Shown: piece after piece, positions 46,560 through 59,237 of the stretch
Layout: every line of letters begins with the position of its first letter
How positions within the stretch are numbered: position 1 is the stretch's first letter
Source of the DNA: Strongyloides papillosus
Lineage: Eukaryota > Nematoda > Chromadorea > Rhabditida > Strongyloididae
DNA: 64,000 nucleotides
Reading direction: 5' to 3'
Assembly: GCA_005656395.1 (NCBI GenBank)
Contig: SRSI01000035.1
Coordinates: forward strand, 744,001 to 808,000
The notes under the pieces: model-generated
Databases searched by the model: none
What the model saw: the letters and a program-made list of their open reading frames with translations, nothing else
Told to the model about the DNA's origin: nothing
Translations under genes and position numbers: made by a program

Positions 46560-48889
46560 CTAATCACCAATTTCATCGTCACTATCACTCATGTCATCTG
46601 TAGTTTTCAGGGGTTGGAAACTTTGTCTATCGAAAAAGTTCATTCCTGTTGTGGTGTCCCTCTGTCTTACCTTTAGTGTTTTGTAACCAAAGAATCCTGC
46701 AATAACAATACCAAATGAGATAAGAGCAATGATAAGAACACTGAAGCTGGATTTTGGAACTGTCTCTGTGATGGAGGAAATTTCTGTTGTTGGGTATTCT
46801 GTAATCTCTTCGCTGGATATTGTTGTTGTTTTGAGGAGGTGATCCGATTCAATCTCGAACTTCCATAATCTTCCCTGTTTTCTAGCAATCTCACCAACAT
46901 ATACAAAATCACCTTGAGCTCTGATGATGTGTGTCCTTCTAAATACATCATTCATTGGAGCAAATCCATATTGAATCCTTGTTGAGTTGTTTGGAACAAC
47001 ATAAGCATAAACATTATTCGTTTCATATGTCTTTATTCCTGGTATAAGGATAAGACCATGGTCTTGACAGTAATGGGCTGAGTAAACATTATTAAAGAGA
47101 CTATCATCCTTAATATCATAAATTGGTTCTCCCTCAGTATTGAAAACTTGAACTCTACCATTCTCTCTATCACTTACATATAACACATCGTTTGCATCAT
47201 CAATAGAAATATCATGGGGGAGATTGAAACTACCGAGAGAAGCATATGACTCACGGCTGTTTTTACCTTCAACACCAAATTGTTTCAAGAATTTACCATC
47301 TTTAGAGAATTTTAATACTCTACTATTACAGTAGCCATCAGCAATGTAAATGGAACCATCTTTCTTAGAAACAGCTACAGCAGAAGGTTTGCATAAATGT
47401 TCTCTATCACTTCCAGGAACAAATTTCTCACCGATACTAAATATTATCTTCAATTTATTATTTTCTATCTTCATCTTATGTACTTGATGAGACCCAACAT
47501 CAGTTACATAGAAGTAATTACTTTCATCAATAAATATTCCATGGGGCATATAAAACATATTCTCTCCCAATGCTCTGAGTACTTTGAATTCACTGGTATA
47601 TGTTGAGAGGACATAAATAGTTGGTTCAGGTATTGGAGTTTTTTCAGTAAGTGTATTATCGTAATTAAAAGTATACTCATCCCATACTTTTGAACCTCTA
47701 TGAAATACAGCAAGATTTTTTTGATTAGTAAAAGCTAAGCCGGATATCTGACCGAGTTGGTAACCATCAATGAAACTAACTTTAGCCTTTTCAATGACAC
47801 CGAATTTAACTTTGCTTTGTGCAGCAATAGCTTCAAGTTGTGGATTTGGTGGTAATAAGTCCATACCATCTTTTGGGTATTCTTTTAATATTTCATCGTA
47901 TCTATCTTGTCTGGAACAACCTGATCCAAGAGGGAATGGGTCTTCTTCATCGATATCCCTGTAATACATCATATAAAAGTTACACATTTCATCATTTCCT
48001 GTATGTCCTATGTTAACTTGTGATTCTTCATTAGAAGAGTCAAATCTACAAGTAGCAGCAAGTAAATCTCCATTGTTGATCTCGATATCCTTATTAATTT
48101 TTTGGAATAATTGTGGCCACTGTGGATTTCTTTTACCAATTTGAGTCCATTCTTTGTTATGTTTAAAGTATCCAGAAACAACTCTTCCCATTTTGTGAGT
48201 ATGAACTCGAAAAGCAAATGGATGAAGAGGTGTTTTTCCTGTATAGACACATGACATGTTCTCCTGAAATTGGGGTGTTCTTGGGGGGATTGGAATACCT
48301 CCAGCAAAGAGGTAAACATCAGCAAGGTATTGTGGGGTTTTTTGTGTGACATGCAACATCAAACCAGAGTAATCTTTTACATTTCCTTGGAATGGATCTG
48401 CGTAATGAATCTGTAGGACAAGGTAATTTACTCCAGTTGATACCTCTCCAATGGCGAAAGCAACATCTTTGGGTAAGTCAAGTGATGGAGCGTTTCTGGC
48501 CCAAGCATAGATAATACTGCTTTTTCCTAAACCACAGGTTGAATGACCTTTCCAGAAGCTAGATTGAATTGGTATTGAAGCACAACCGAATAATATCATA
48601 TGGTGAACACGTTCTGCTTTTGCGAGTGGTTCAAATTTAGCTAAAAAAATTTTTTATATTATAATTAAGAGGAGTATTTCTTTAAAATATTCTTACTTAT
48701 ATAACCAGTAGGTGCTTGAACTGCAAAAGCAACATAGTCATCAGCGATATCAGGAGAGTACCCCTGAATTTGTATTGGGAATTGTGTTACCTCATCAATA
48801 ACCTTTTTTACAGCAATTCCATAAATAGTGGATATAGTTAAAAATAAAAATAAAATATTTATGAGTAATCTGTTTTTGCATAAACCCAT
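46560..48889 (-). CDS. pamn-1: Bifunctional peptidylglycine alpha-amidating monooxygenase
   Basis: Two exons, 48889-48697 and 48640-46560, flank a 56-nt intron (GTAAGA donor, TTTTTTTAG acceptor), giving 757 residues. Signal peptide (residues 1-24), then the copper monooxygenase PHM with CuA ligands HHM (77-79) and IHYADP (His 143) and CuB ligands HTHKMG (His 211, 213) plus Met in CNFYMMYY. The lyase PAL follows as a six-bladed NHL-type propeller (PHGIFID, PSAVAV, LPHDISID repeats), then a Ser/Thr-rich stalk, a membrane helix (VLIIALISFGIVIAGFFGY) and an acidic cytosolic tail. It amidates Gly-extended neuropeptides in secretory granules. All copper ligands are present, so it should be active. 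A TTTTAG nine bases upstream of the ATG may be a trans-splice acceptor. Confidence 0.95.
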
Positions 48890-49747
48890 GACTGCAACCT
48901 AAAATTTGTTTATTAAAATTTTAAATAAAAAATACAATATATTCAAAATTAAAAAATATTCATAATTAAAAAATAAGAAATATTTAAAAATAAATAAAAT
49001 AAAGGCTCACTTCAACTTAAATTAAATTTACAGATAGATGTGGGCATATGTAGAAAAAAATGGCATTTTTATTAAAGATAAATAAATACACATATGCCTT
49101 AAGGCCATATAAAATGGGTATTTGTTACTGTGTATGTGTAGAATGACAACATGTAGTGTAGAAATTATTCTCATTTGAAGCATACATTTTGTTTTGCTAT
49201 GACGTTATAATGGAATATCTTTTATTAGTAATGGTAATGTTTAAAATTAAAATATTTTTAGAGTAAATACCAAAAAAAAAGTTGTTATTATTTATCAATG
49301 CACTTTTATGAAGGAACATAAATGTTAATATTAATTTAATAAAACTACATTTTTTTATCAGAATGTTATAAATATTTTCTGAATAATTAATTGGTATTAT
49401 TTTTAGAATAAAATTATTATAATTATCAGTTACATAATTATGAGGAAATTGGTTTGTTTTTCGAATTTTTAAAAGTAATTTTTATGTAAAATAAAAAAAC
49501 AGAAATAGTAATATAGAATATTATATAAATTAATGGTAATATTTATATAAAATTTAAGTATATATAGCTTTATAAATGATAGCAATAATGTTTAAGCAAT
49601 GAAATATTATGGTATCAATGATTATACTTAGAAATGATGAAAAATTAAATAGTATGATGATAAATTTTTGTAATAAAAATAGTTTAAAAAGGTGTTAGGA
49701 AGAATAAAAAATTTTTCTGATAAGAATAACATAATTCTTATTATTCT
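48890..49747. other. AT-rich intergenic DNA
   Basis: Between the PAM start and the DPY-19 stop. Nothing beyond the presumed PAM promoter and DPY-19 3' UTR is visible. Confidence 0.5.
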
Positions 49748-51754
49748 TTAATAATCATCATCCAATGGTATGACTTTGTAAACATTAAAGGTCGGATTAG
49801 AGAATTCTAAATAAAAATAATTTGTTACATCCGTTGAGTTTTGATTTTTTATTGCTTCACAAAATCTTTCGTGTTTTTTAAAAACTCTAGCATTTTTACC
49901 AAATTTTTGTATACCGTTATCTGGTAATATTCCAGCTGACATGTCAACAATATCATTTATAGAACACCCCGTAGATGGTGCTAGGCATATTGAATCCTCA
50001 ACTATTATATAATCAGCCTTCTCCTCTAACATAATTTTATGAACTTTTTTGATACTGTACCTTCCATATATACTATATAATTTTCTGGTTCTTTCACGTA
50101 ACCATTTATCTTCAAAGTGAGGATGATTCAAAATATTCCTACCTACACATGCTTTTACACCTGCCATTAATTGCATACTACCAGTAAAAGAAGATACTCT
50201 TTTTGTTGTTCCAATCCATAACATTAAATCAACAGTATCCGGGTCATAAAATTCCTGTAAATTATCCATTTGTTTCTCATAAACTTGATATTGTAAATGA
50301 AAAAGACTTCCTGCAACAGAGATAACAATTACATACGTCGGTATCTTCCCTAGGAATGGTGTTAACTTTTTAATAGCATCACTTCCAAGAACAGCTATTT
50401 GTGGAAACCATACATACTTCATGCGAAGTGTTGTTATTGCCATAACTCCTGTCGGTATGGATTGGATAATTAAAAATATCCTCCCAACATTATAATCATT
50501 GATGTATTTTTTATGTTTAATAAAATTATATATCGTCATACATATTTCTATAATCACCGAACAAACATATAATGGCAAAACACCACTTTTTGTTGTTCTA
50601 TAAAAAAATTCTTTATCTAAATTGGCAAATGCACCATGACATAGATATAATGCCGTTTCAAATGTTACATCCTCGTAAGAGTATCCTAATTTGGCCTTAA
50701 CAAAAGTCCATATATGTGTATCATCTGTTATGTTTAATTGAAATTTGACAAAGTTGTTGATAAAATATGTAGTCAAAAGTATTGATATCAAATGGATGGG
50801 TATGGATAAAAAACGATTTAATGAATATGTAATCTTATCAGAAATATATAAAATTAATAGTATAGATATGTTTAATGACATTGATATACTACCAATAAGC
50901 ATTTTTTGAAAGAATTGGGCCCCTGTTGTTAGGAGAAAGGCAAGGCATTGTAAGCATATAATTTTTTTAATTTCATTTTTATAACTTTTTTCTACTAATA
51001 ATATTACTAATAGGGTTAATGATTGGAATATAAGTAGAAATTGATTAAATTGCCAAAAAAGTGAGAACAAAAATATTGATATTGTATAAAATAAGGCATA
51101 ATAACTTTTTTTAAGAGTTAAGTATTGTATCAAAAATGATGTGGATAGAAATAAAAAAGGAAGAGAAAATATTTCTCTTAAATTAACAGTAAAGAATGCT
51201 CTAGTAGAGTCATCAAGATTATAAAACAACCATGCTGACGTAAGTATAGAATAAGTATAATTTTTGGATATAACCCAAGATAAATAGAATATTGAAAAAA
51301 TGTGGAGACCAGAAAAGGAGAAACATGAATAGACATAGAAAAGCATTGGAGAGAGATTAAAATTATAGAATGTATATAATGAAGCTAATAAAATCTCTTG
51401 GTAAATATTAAAACGCTCCAGCAAGTTAATTGACCGTGGCCATTCTGTCCTTGTGTCATTAGTTAATGAAATAATTCCATTAATTAAATTTTTCTTTTGT
51501 AAAATTTCTTTATAATAAGAGTAATATAAACCACTTTCAGTACGAAGAGATATCTCTTGTTCTATTTTTCTAATGTTCGAAAACCATAATTGTGCCTCGT
51601 GTATAGAATAGATGTAGTATGAAAATATAATTCCTATCGATATTCCGAGGATGTAACCAAATAAATTATTAAATACACTCATAAAAGAACATTTATTGCC
51701 TTTTTTGTTAACATCCACATCATTTTGAAGTATATCTGGTTTCCTCTGCTTCAT
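49748..51754 (-). CDS. dpy-19: DPY-19 family protein C-mannosyltransferase
   Basis: A single 668-residue exon. The short cytosolic N-terminus leads to helix 1 (about 32-50) and the conserved first luminal loop, WFSNIRKIEQEISLRTESGL (58-76), where the family's catalytic acidic residue lies. About ten further membrane helices follow. The hydrophilic C-terminal domain (about 505-668) contains LMLWIGTTKRVSSFTGSMQL and KADYIIVEDSICL, typical of DPY-19. In the family the enzyme attaches mannose to Trp in thrombospondin repeats in the ER using dolichol-phosphate mannose; in C. elegans it acts on MIG-21 and UNC-5 and affects neuroblast migration. Length is close to the family norm. No internal stop or frameshift. 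Confidence 0.93.
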   Translation of the reverse strand: MKQRKPDILQNDVDVNKKGNKCSFMSVFNNLFGYILGISIGIIFSYYIYSIHEAQLWFSNIRKIEQEISLRTESGLYYSYYKEILQKKNLINGIISLTNDTRTEWPRSINLLERFNIYQEILLASLYTFYNFNLSPMLFYVYSCFSFSGLHIFSIFYLSWVISKNYTYSILTSAWLFYNLDDSTRAFFTVNLREIFSLPFLFLSTSFLIQYLTLKKSYYALFYTISIFLFSLFWQFNQFLLIFQSLTLLVILLVEKSYKNEIKKIICLQCLAFLLTTGAQFFQKMLIGSISMSLNISILLILYISDKITYSLNRFLSIPIHLISILLTTYFINNFVKFQLNITDDTHIWTFVKAKLGYSYEDVTFETALYLCHGAFANLDKEFFYRTTKSGVLPLYVCSVIIEICMTIYNFIKHKKYINDYNVGRIFLIIQSIPTGVMAITTLRMKYVWFPQIAVLGSDAIKKLTPFLGKIPTYVIVISVAGSLFHLQYQVYEKQMDNLQEFYDPDTVDLMLWIGTTKRVSSFTGSMQLMAGVKACVGRNILNHPHFEDKWLRERTRKLYSIYGRYSIKKVHKIMLEEKADYIIVEDSICLAPSTGCSINDIVDMSAGILPDNGIQKFGKNARVFKKHERFCEAIKNQNSTDVTNYFYLEFSNPTFNVYKVIPLDDDY

Positions 51755-53205
51755 ATTTAATTTTTATTGAAATATAGAATATTTGTACAGGATATTTTTT
51801 TAATAAAAAAAATATTTATATACACCTTGGTAATGGTATATTATCCAATCAAATTATTATAACAATAATTTGATAAATTAAGTAGGAGTAATGAATAAAA
51901 TAAATAATATTTTAAAGAAATAAATGATATCGGTAAATTTGACAACTGTATAGTATAATCATTGATAGTCGCAAATTATATTCTTCCACATTTTTCGATT
52001 TATAATACATAACATATATTAATATTATTCGATAGGTAGATAAGAAAATAAATGGATGGATAGGTGCGCAATCATTCTATACATATGGCAACTTTAAAAA
52101 GTTTAACAAACATCTAGTAGTAATATGGCTTTTTTGTCCTTTTATAGAATTAAAGACTTACTGAATGTCAATCAGGAATTGTTTATATATTTTATAGAAG
52201 CATCTTAAGAAAGCAAACTACTAAGTATTAATCTGAGAATAGTTAAAAATACAATAAAGTTTTATGTTTGTTTAAAACATTCAAAGGTAATGACTGTTAA
52301 TACTAAGTATGTTTTGTATAAAAAAATAAAGTACGAATATCGTTAGAAATTTCTTTTTAGTAAAATACTAATGATAAACAACGAAATGTTTTTAACACAA
52401 ATGACATATGTCAATTTGGTAAATACAAATTTTTTAATAATCAAAATATTTATTCACTTTTGGTGAACCACGCGATTTATATAGAGAATATTATTTGATA
52501 TATTGTAGCTTGTTATTTCATAATTATATTATGATTACTAAATCTGTATCAATCTTTTATTAATAAAATATTTACTTTTAAATAATTAAAGGTTAATAAT
52601 ATTTTGTGAATTTAAAAAAATTTAATCCACTTTTATATAATACGTGCAACATTATTATATATATGATTATAATAACTTTTTTTTTATTATAAAAAACTCA
52701 CCAAAGAATAAATTAAATTGTACATTCATTTATAAATAAAAATGTTTTCAACAAACATAACTTTCATAAAAGCAAAACAAAAATTATTTTTTTTCAATTT
52801 GCTTTTTAAAGATAGTTTAAAAATATGCTTAATATAATTATTGATTAAATTAAACGACAAAGTACAAATAATAAGTTCAATATATAAAAAAATTACTTAG
52901 ATTTTCGCAAATACTCCATTGTTTAAAGTGTATTACGTATAAATTGTCATAAAAGTTAAATTTGTAAGCATTACTTATCAATAAATGTTTATATCATTAT
53001 GTCTTTAGATTTTTATGCTAATACCTTTGAATAGGATTATTATTTTTTAACAAACTTTAGGAATCAAAGGATACTTACGAAAGTACATTTAATAATGGAT
53101 AAAATGTTTTTGAAAACAAAGTAATAAAAGTTCTTTATAATTAAATTTACTTTATGATATTTATAAGAAGAGAATTTAAATTAAATTAAGATTATTAATT
53201 ACAAA
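51755..53205. other. AT-rich intergenic DNA
   Basis: No gene or repeat structure recognised. The 5' side is the presumptive dpy-19 promoter. Confidence 0.5.
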
Positions 53206-54045
53206 TTAAGAAACTTTTCTATCAATCTTGAAGGCCAGAATTTTACATTTCGCAGGTTGAATAAAGACAATCCTTAGAGATAAACTCATTGAATTGGCAC
53301 TTTCAAAAATATTATGAAGACCAGAAGTGACAAAGGTATTATCATCCTTACTACCATAAACAACCCATAAATCATCAGAAAGTTGCTCTAAAGAATGCCT
53401 TGTCTCCATTGCAATCATCCCACAAACCTTAGAAACATAACAACTCTGTTTCTTCTTACTAAATATCTTCTCAACCTTATCAGAAATTTTTCTCTGCACA
53501 ATCTCAAGAATCTCACGACCACGTTTAATGTTATCCAACTCAATGATAGCATCAATCTTTGTTTCAATATTCCTATTGGACAAGACAACTCTTCCTTCTT
53601 TTTCCGGTGAGTCCGGAATACCATCAATATTCATATTTGAATTCATAACAACAGAGGTTGGGTGTTTTTTCTGTAAAATTTTTATTGATCCCTCAAAATT
53701 GTTGTTTCCGTTCTTTTTTAAATTTGGTTTTGAATCACTTTTGACGTGGCAAATTTCCATTTCCTCTCTTTGTTTAACATATTTCGGATTCCTGGCGAAA
53801 AATTCTTGATCTAATTTGTCTTCAACACCATAGTAGGTTGCTTCTTTCCTTTTTTGACTGATGTAGTAACTTACAAAAACGAGTATGAAGGTGAATATGA
53901 AAATTCCTATGGTAGATATTTTGCCATAAAACTGTGCAATATGTACCATGGCTTCCACATTTTTAATACCACTTGATGTTACATTGGTTAATGACTTGTT
54001 GGTAGTATTACCATTTGTCGCAAGATCATTGGTAGTATTATTCAT
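53206..54045 (-). CDS. Single-pass membrane protein with glycosylated N-terminus
   Basis: One exon, 279 residues. The N-terminus lacks a signal peptide but has clustered N-glycosylation sequons (NNTT, NTTN, NKS, NVTS). One membrane helix (about 46-64, TIGIFIFTFILVFVSYYIS) is followed by a basic QKRKE stretch, so the N-terminus is probably outside. The cytosolic 210 residues are mixed-charge with a folded-looking C-terminal part (EILEIVQRKISDKVEKIF to KCKILAFKID). A short glycosylated N-terminus, single helix and cytosolic tail recall KCNE-type potassium-channel subunits (MPS proteins in C. elegans), but the KCNE signature is not clear and I make no assignment. It is transcribed divergently from 54259, 213 bp away. 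Confidence 0.7.
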   Translation of the reverse strand: MNNTTNDLATNGNTTNKSLTNVTSSGIKNVEAMVHIAQFYGKISTIGIFIFTFILVFVSYYISQKRKEATYYGVEDKLDQEFFARNPKYVKQREEMEICHVKSDSKPNLKKNGNNNFEGSIKILQKKHPTSVVMNSNMNIDGIPDSPEKEGRVVLSNRNIETKIDAIIELDNIKRGREILEIVQRKISDKVEKIFSKKKQSCYVSKVCGMIAMETRHSLEQLSDDLWVVYGSKDDNTFVTSGLHNIFESANSMSLSLRIVFIQPAKCKILAFKIDRKVS

Positions 54046-54258
54046 ATTACATACTGTTTTATTACCAAAAATTTATCATTTTATTAATATAATAAAATTC
54101 TAATTTTAATCAAAATTATATGCAAAATTTTTTAAAAAAGATGAAAGTTAGAGATAAAAAAGTTTGGTAGACAAACTTTTAAGTCTTAAAAGGATTTATG
54201 TTAAAAACAATGGGAAAATGTTTTGGATGGAAACTTTGCTTTTGTTTCTTGGTTTTTA
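54046..54258. promoter_or_regulatory. Short divergent promoter region
   Basis: 213 bp separate the start codons of two head-to-head genes (54045 minus, 54259 plus), so both promoters, or a shared bidirectional one, must lie here. The sequence is AT-rich and no specific site is evident. Confidence 0.5.
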
Positions 54259-55418
54259 ATGGATTCTAGTTTTATTCTTGATGAAATTTTATCACAAAGT
54301 ACAACAAATGAAAAGCAAGAAAAAAATAACCGTTTAGGAAATAGTAAATATGAAGAAAAAGACAAGAAGGAGAGTTTGGAGAATAGTAATGTTGAAAAAA
54401 AGTTAAAAATATTGGAGGACACTGATGAGTTTCTTGAAAAATACATTTATGGCTCGGGTTTATTTGATGCATTTGTGGAGAAACACATTTCATCTGTCTC
54501 GAATTTGGTATGTTTTAGAAAATATTCCTCTACTAATTAATTTAACATCGATTTCTTTAATTTTTTTAGTATGTATAACTTTTTATTTATTTATAGGATA
54601 CCTATCGTTCAAGGCAAACGGAACCGAAATGGAAGGTGAAACAACTAATAAAAGAAAAATTCCAGAACAGCAAACAACCTATCAGTAAAGAAGAAATGAA
54701 GAAAGAGATAGCAGAATACTACTTAAAAAATAGTGTTTGGAATACCAAGATAAATATAGCATTTGAAAATTATTGCAATACAGATGACATTAAGAAGGAA
54801 ATAATGGAAATGATGGTGGATGAAAAAATTAAACTTGTACCAGAAGGAAATGAATTTTATCCCATTAAATCAGCATTAGAGAAAGAAAAAAGTGCAGGAA
54901 ACTTTATGAATTCCATTTTACCCAGAAAGTCGAGATTTTCTTCTACTATCCCAGAGAAGAACCAAAATCTTTCAAAACCATCTGTTATAGATATATCTAC
55001 CATTAAGCATGTCTCAGCCCAGATTAAGGAAGAGAAGAAGCCAAAAGTACTTCCTCCAGTTAATTTGGCTGCTTCTTATCATTCATATGTTGTAAATTAT
55101 TATAGTACACCACCGATTTTTAATCCAAATATACCACCACCAATTATAGTAGATAGTATCTATCCTATATCTACGAATGTTTTAGTAGATACATCAAGTA
55201 ACATAAGCTCCTCAATCTCATCAAGTTTACCTCAGGAGTCATCTCAAAATATGGGACCTGTTGATATTAGTGACTCTGATTCTGATATGTCAATGGATTC
55301 ACCAGATAAAGATTCAAAAGATAATGAATTTAACATTATAACACCACCTCCGCCTCCTCCGTGCTTATTTGAGAGTACGGAGGAAGATATTCCACCACCA
55401 CCACCTCCAAATCTGTAG
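54259..55418 (+). CDS. Pro-rich protein, possibly BOD1/Shg1-related
   Basis: Two exons, 54259-54507 (83 codons) and 54597-55418, join in phase 0 across an 89-nt intron (TTG|GTATGT, TTTATAG), giving 356 residues. The N-terminal third is charged and helical; FLEKYIYGSGLFDAFVEKHI (about 55-74) resembles the start of BOD1/Shg1 domains (pattern hydrophobic-x-x-x-G-x-FD), which act in SET1/COMPASS and in chromosome biorientation. The middle holds a second helical block (IAEYYLKNSVWNTKINIAFE). The C-terminal half is Ser/Pro-rich, with a DISDSDSDMS acidic patch (possible CK2 site) and two proline runs (PPPPPP) that could bind SH3, WW or EVH1 domains. The BOD1/Shg1 link is weak; the gene itself is well supported. 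Confidence 0.7.
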
Positions 55419-57447
55419 TTTTTTTCTTTTATGTATATATGTAAAATTTCCATTTTACTGTAATGTTTATCTTTTTTTTTAAATTCCTTTATCTCATATT
55501 ACGTTTAATAAGATAAACATCTGTAAATAAAAAGATACAATAAAAGTACGTTCACGAGATATATGAGCAAAAAATGTGTGTGTGTTGTGATATCAAAAGA
55601 TATTAAGGAAGTAATTATATATGAATAAAAATTTTTCAAGTGGCAAGTAAAAATAATAAAGAATGCTTCATCATTTGACATTTCTTCACTAATAGAATTA
55701 TATTTTTTTAAGTAAAACGAGTAATTGTAAATTCATTTTTATTTTCTGCTTTTTAAAACATAAATTTTCTGCTCTTATTCCTCTTATATTTTTCATTAAA
55801 AACATGGAAAATATAAAGTTTGATAAATATATTTTTGTTATTAGATTTGTCAATCTGAAACTGTATGACATTTAAAACTTTTTATTATTTTTCTAACATT
55901 TAGATAATTGTCAATTTGTAATATAAGTTGGAAGTTTAAACATTCCTCTTTTTCTATCTAAGCCTCATATCAATAAAATATAATTTCTTAGTATGTTGAA
56001 AATTTCCTATAATAATTGGGTATCTCGGCACGAATATCGTTGTTGAACAGCTGATAAGTGAGCTGTCATTCTTATTTGAGATATACATTATCATTAAACA
56101 AAATTTTGTCCTATTTTTATTCTTAATGTAGTTTTTATAATACTGGTTTTCAAATAATTGGTTACCATTTTGTTTATTACACTTTAAGACTGATAAAAAT
56201 GAACTTTGTTAAAGTCTTTTCAATCTACCCCTAAGGTCAATAAAAGTGTTTTCTCATGAAAACATTAAAATAATAAAAATAGAATTTATTTTTCAAGATT
56301 GTTCTCAAAATTTATCTATATAATCATTAATTTTACAATTAAAGAGTATTTATTTATATCCTTTCAAATATTTATTTGAATTGTGAAAAATTTAATTTCA
56401 TGAGAAAATATTATTAACAATTAGATATTATTTTTAATATTTCACACAATATTTATCACTTATTTTTAGCAAAAATAAATTTGTTTTCATTTTTAGTGCA
56501 ATAATCATTTTATATCATTATTTTAATTGAGGCTAAAGATTTTTAAATGTTAAAGGCTTCTTGTTTTACGATATAATTATTTTTTTTAATCTAAACAATT
56601 GCGTAGAATGTATTTATGAAAGTTTTTACATCATATTTAGATAAAGTATTTAAAATTAGTTAAAATTTTACACTATTATTTTACATCCTCATTGTTTTTA
56701 CTGATTCCCTCAGTCTTTTTTTAAATCTTTTATAAATTGAAAATAGATTTTTTATTAAATAAACATAATGTTAATGTGTGTATCTTTGTAATACAATCAT
56801 ACAAGATGTTAATTTTCTTTTATCATTTAGTAGTTTTCAAGAATAATCTATCTATATAGATTTTATTCCATTATCACTTGTATACTTTTTTAGTACTTAT
56901 TCCATTATATTGCAATCTTAATGATATATGTTCTACTTATATATTCATTTTAATTTAAGAAATATATTTAATTCAAAAATATTTTGGTCCAAACTTTAAA
57001 AAAGAGTATATGTATTTATTTATATTTCCTATAGCGTTACAGATGTATTGACGTAATGAGGGAAATTTTAAATCAGAGTACAATTTTTGTTCCATTACGT
57101 CAATTGATAATGATTGCTTTAAATAGAACATTTAAGCTACCATTTAACTTTAAAAAATAGAATTAGAATAAATTACAAAGCTTATTATTATTGTTTATAT
57201 CAGTATATATATCTATTTGAATACATAGAATTATCTAAATTTATTATGAACTAGGTTGATGAAAGATTAAATATTGAGTCTTGTGTTTTGTTAAGGGATT
57301 TTTTAGTTTTTTATTTTTGATAAGTCAAAGGAAAATATTATTCTTTGGTATATTCGATTGATTATTCATCTAAGATCTATAATTTTCTAAAATTTATTTA
57401 ATGTTTTCATATTTTTAGTTTGTAAAACAAATTTTTGACGGATAAAA
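55419..57447. other. AT-rich intergenic DNA
   Basis: 2 kb with no gene or element recognised. A TTTTTAG near 57418 is a candidate splice-leader acceptor for the calcipressin mRNA. Confidence 0.45.
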
Positions 57448-58120
57448 ATGTCATTTCCAGCATCTCAATACAATATCGTGACAACCGATGATGATTTACC
57501 AACTGCAATTATAATAACAGAAGTTCCACTAGAAGTATTTAATGATGAAATAGAGAAAAAACATTTTACTGATTTGTTTGAAGAATTTCAACCTGACATA
57601 CACTTTGATTTCCTCCGTTCATTCCAACGTCTTAGAATAATATTCTCATCTCCAGAACATGCTACGGCAGCTTTAATGTTAGTAAAGCATCATAATTATA
57701 AAGGAAAACAGTTAAAAGCATTCTTTGCTAGGGTAATTTAAAGTGATTTATGTAGTTATTTAATAATTTTATCATCTATAATTATAGAATATAAGATTAC
57801 AATCAAAGACATGCCAAGATTCATTTGGACATTTACAATTACCTATAAATGATAAGCTATATCTTATATCACCACCGGCATCACCTCCTTGTTTCTGGGA
57901 GCAAACTCGCGAAATGGCTCCAGTTATCTGTGATATGGAGTTGATGTCAAGATTAGCAGCAATCTCAATGGAGGATAATTATCCTGTCCATGAGGGAGGT
58001 GTAGAATGCCCAACAATTATAGTTTCACCGTGTAAAGAGAACAATGCTGAGGAGGAAGTGTTTGGATACTCCCCAAAAATCCCAATTGCCCACACACCAA
58101 TGCCACCAAGATGTACATGA
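57448..58120 (+). CDS. rcan-1: Calcipressin (regulator of calcineurin)
   Basis: Two exons, 57448-57732 (95 codons) and 57788-58120, flank a 55-nt intron (AGG|GTAATT, ATTATAG; phase 0), giving 205 residues, the usual calcipressin length. The N-terminal half is an RRM-like fold (AIIITEVPLEVF, then FQRLRIIFSSPEHATAAL). The family signature LISPPASPP is intact (about 127-135); its serines are the phosphorylation sites that switch regulation. Downstream, CPTIIVSP matches the calcineurin-docking PxIxIT-type motif, and SPKIPIAHT lies at the position of the C-terminal motif of vertebrate RCANs. Calcipressins bind and modulate calcineurin in the cytosol. Confidence 0.94.
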
Positions 58121-59237
58121 TAATGATTGAAAAATGATTAAATAATAATTGTTTTATAAAGTTTTACAATATTTGTAAATGGTATCATATCATAGTTTAA
58201 AAATGAGAAGATTTTCGAAATATATATAAACTTTCTGATAAAGACGTTAATAATTTATTATGTGTTACAAAAAAGATAACATTAAAATAAATTTACAATA
58301 ATTAAAAATAGTAAAATTGTAATATAATGGAAATAAAACCTTTTTTTTAATAAATACTTTTTTTAAAACAAGAATTCTTACAATATAGATTAAATATTTT
58401 AATGAGCAATATTTAATTGAATAAAATTTATTCTTAAATTCTATTGATAGATAATATATAATTTATCTTATGTCTTGATCACATATCCATAAAAAAGAGA
58501 TATATTTGAAATGTAAAATGATTAATTAATTCTGTTAATTAGTAAATATTTTACTGGATATTATAATATTTTACACAAACCAAAATCTTTTTGTCATGTT
58601 AAAAGAAATTTATTTTCATTTTTTATTTTACATACAATATTACTCTTTTTCCTAAATAATAGTAATTGTAATAGAGGGATGATTTTTTTGGTAGATATTG
58701 TATAGATTTAGAATGAGATATGTGACATTCTGAATAGGGATAGCGGTCGCCTAAAGGAGAATTTCATTCATTAATCCTTATTGTTTCAATTGTACATATT
58801 TGTATGTATCAACGAGATATAATTAAAAATATAAATTTCTCAAAATCACTTCTACCTATACTTTTAAAGTTTTTCTCAAAAATTTTCGACTTAATTATTT
58901 CCCACTGTGTAAAATATATTTATTTAATTGTAAATTAAAATAAGAGAGAAAACTTCTTATTAGGTGATTTATAAGAAATAATATCCAATTTCATCTTGTG
59001 AATAAACTTTATTGCGGTAACGGATAAATGTTATGTTCATGAAAGGATATTTTCGGGCATACTTTTAATTTCGTCATTTCACTTTTATCAGATAAATCTA
59101 AAGTATATTAATAAAAATATTGACTGTTTATTGTAATTTTGACATACTTATCAACTTTTCTATTTTACTATCTTAATTAACAATTATATTAGTTTTGAAA
59201 TTTTATCTATCTATATATAATAAATATATATATACTA
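58121..59237. other. AT-rich intergenic DNA
   Basis: Calcipressin 3' UTR and the promoter of the downstream secreted-protein gene; nothing else recognised. Confidence 0.5.
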
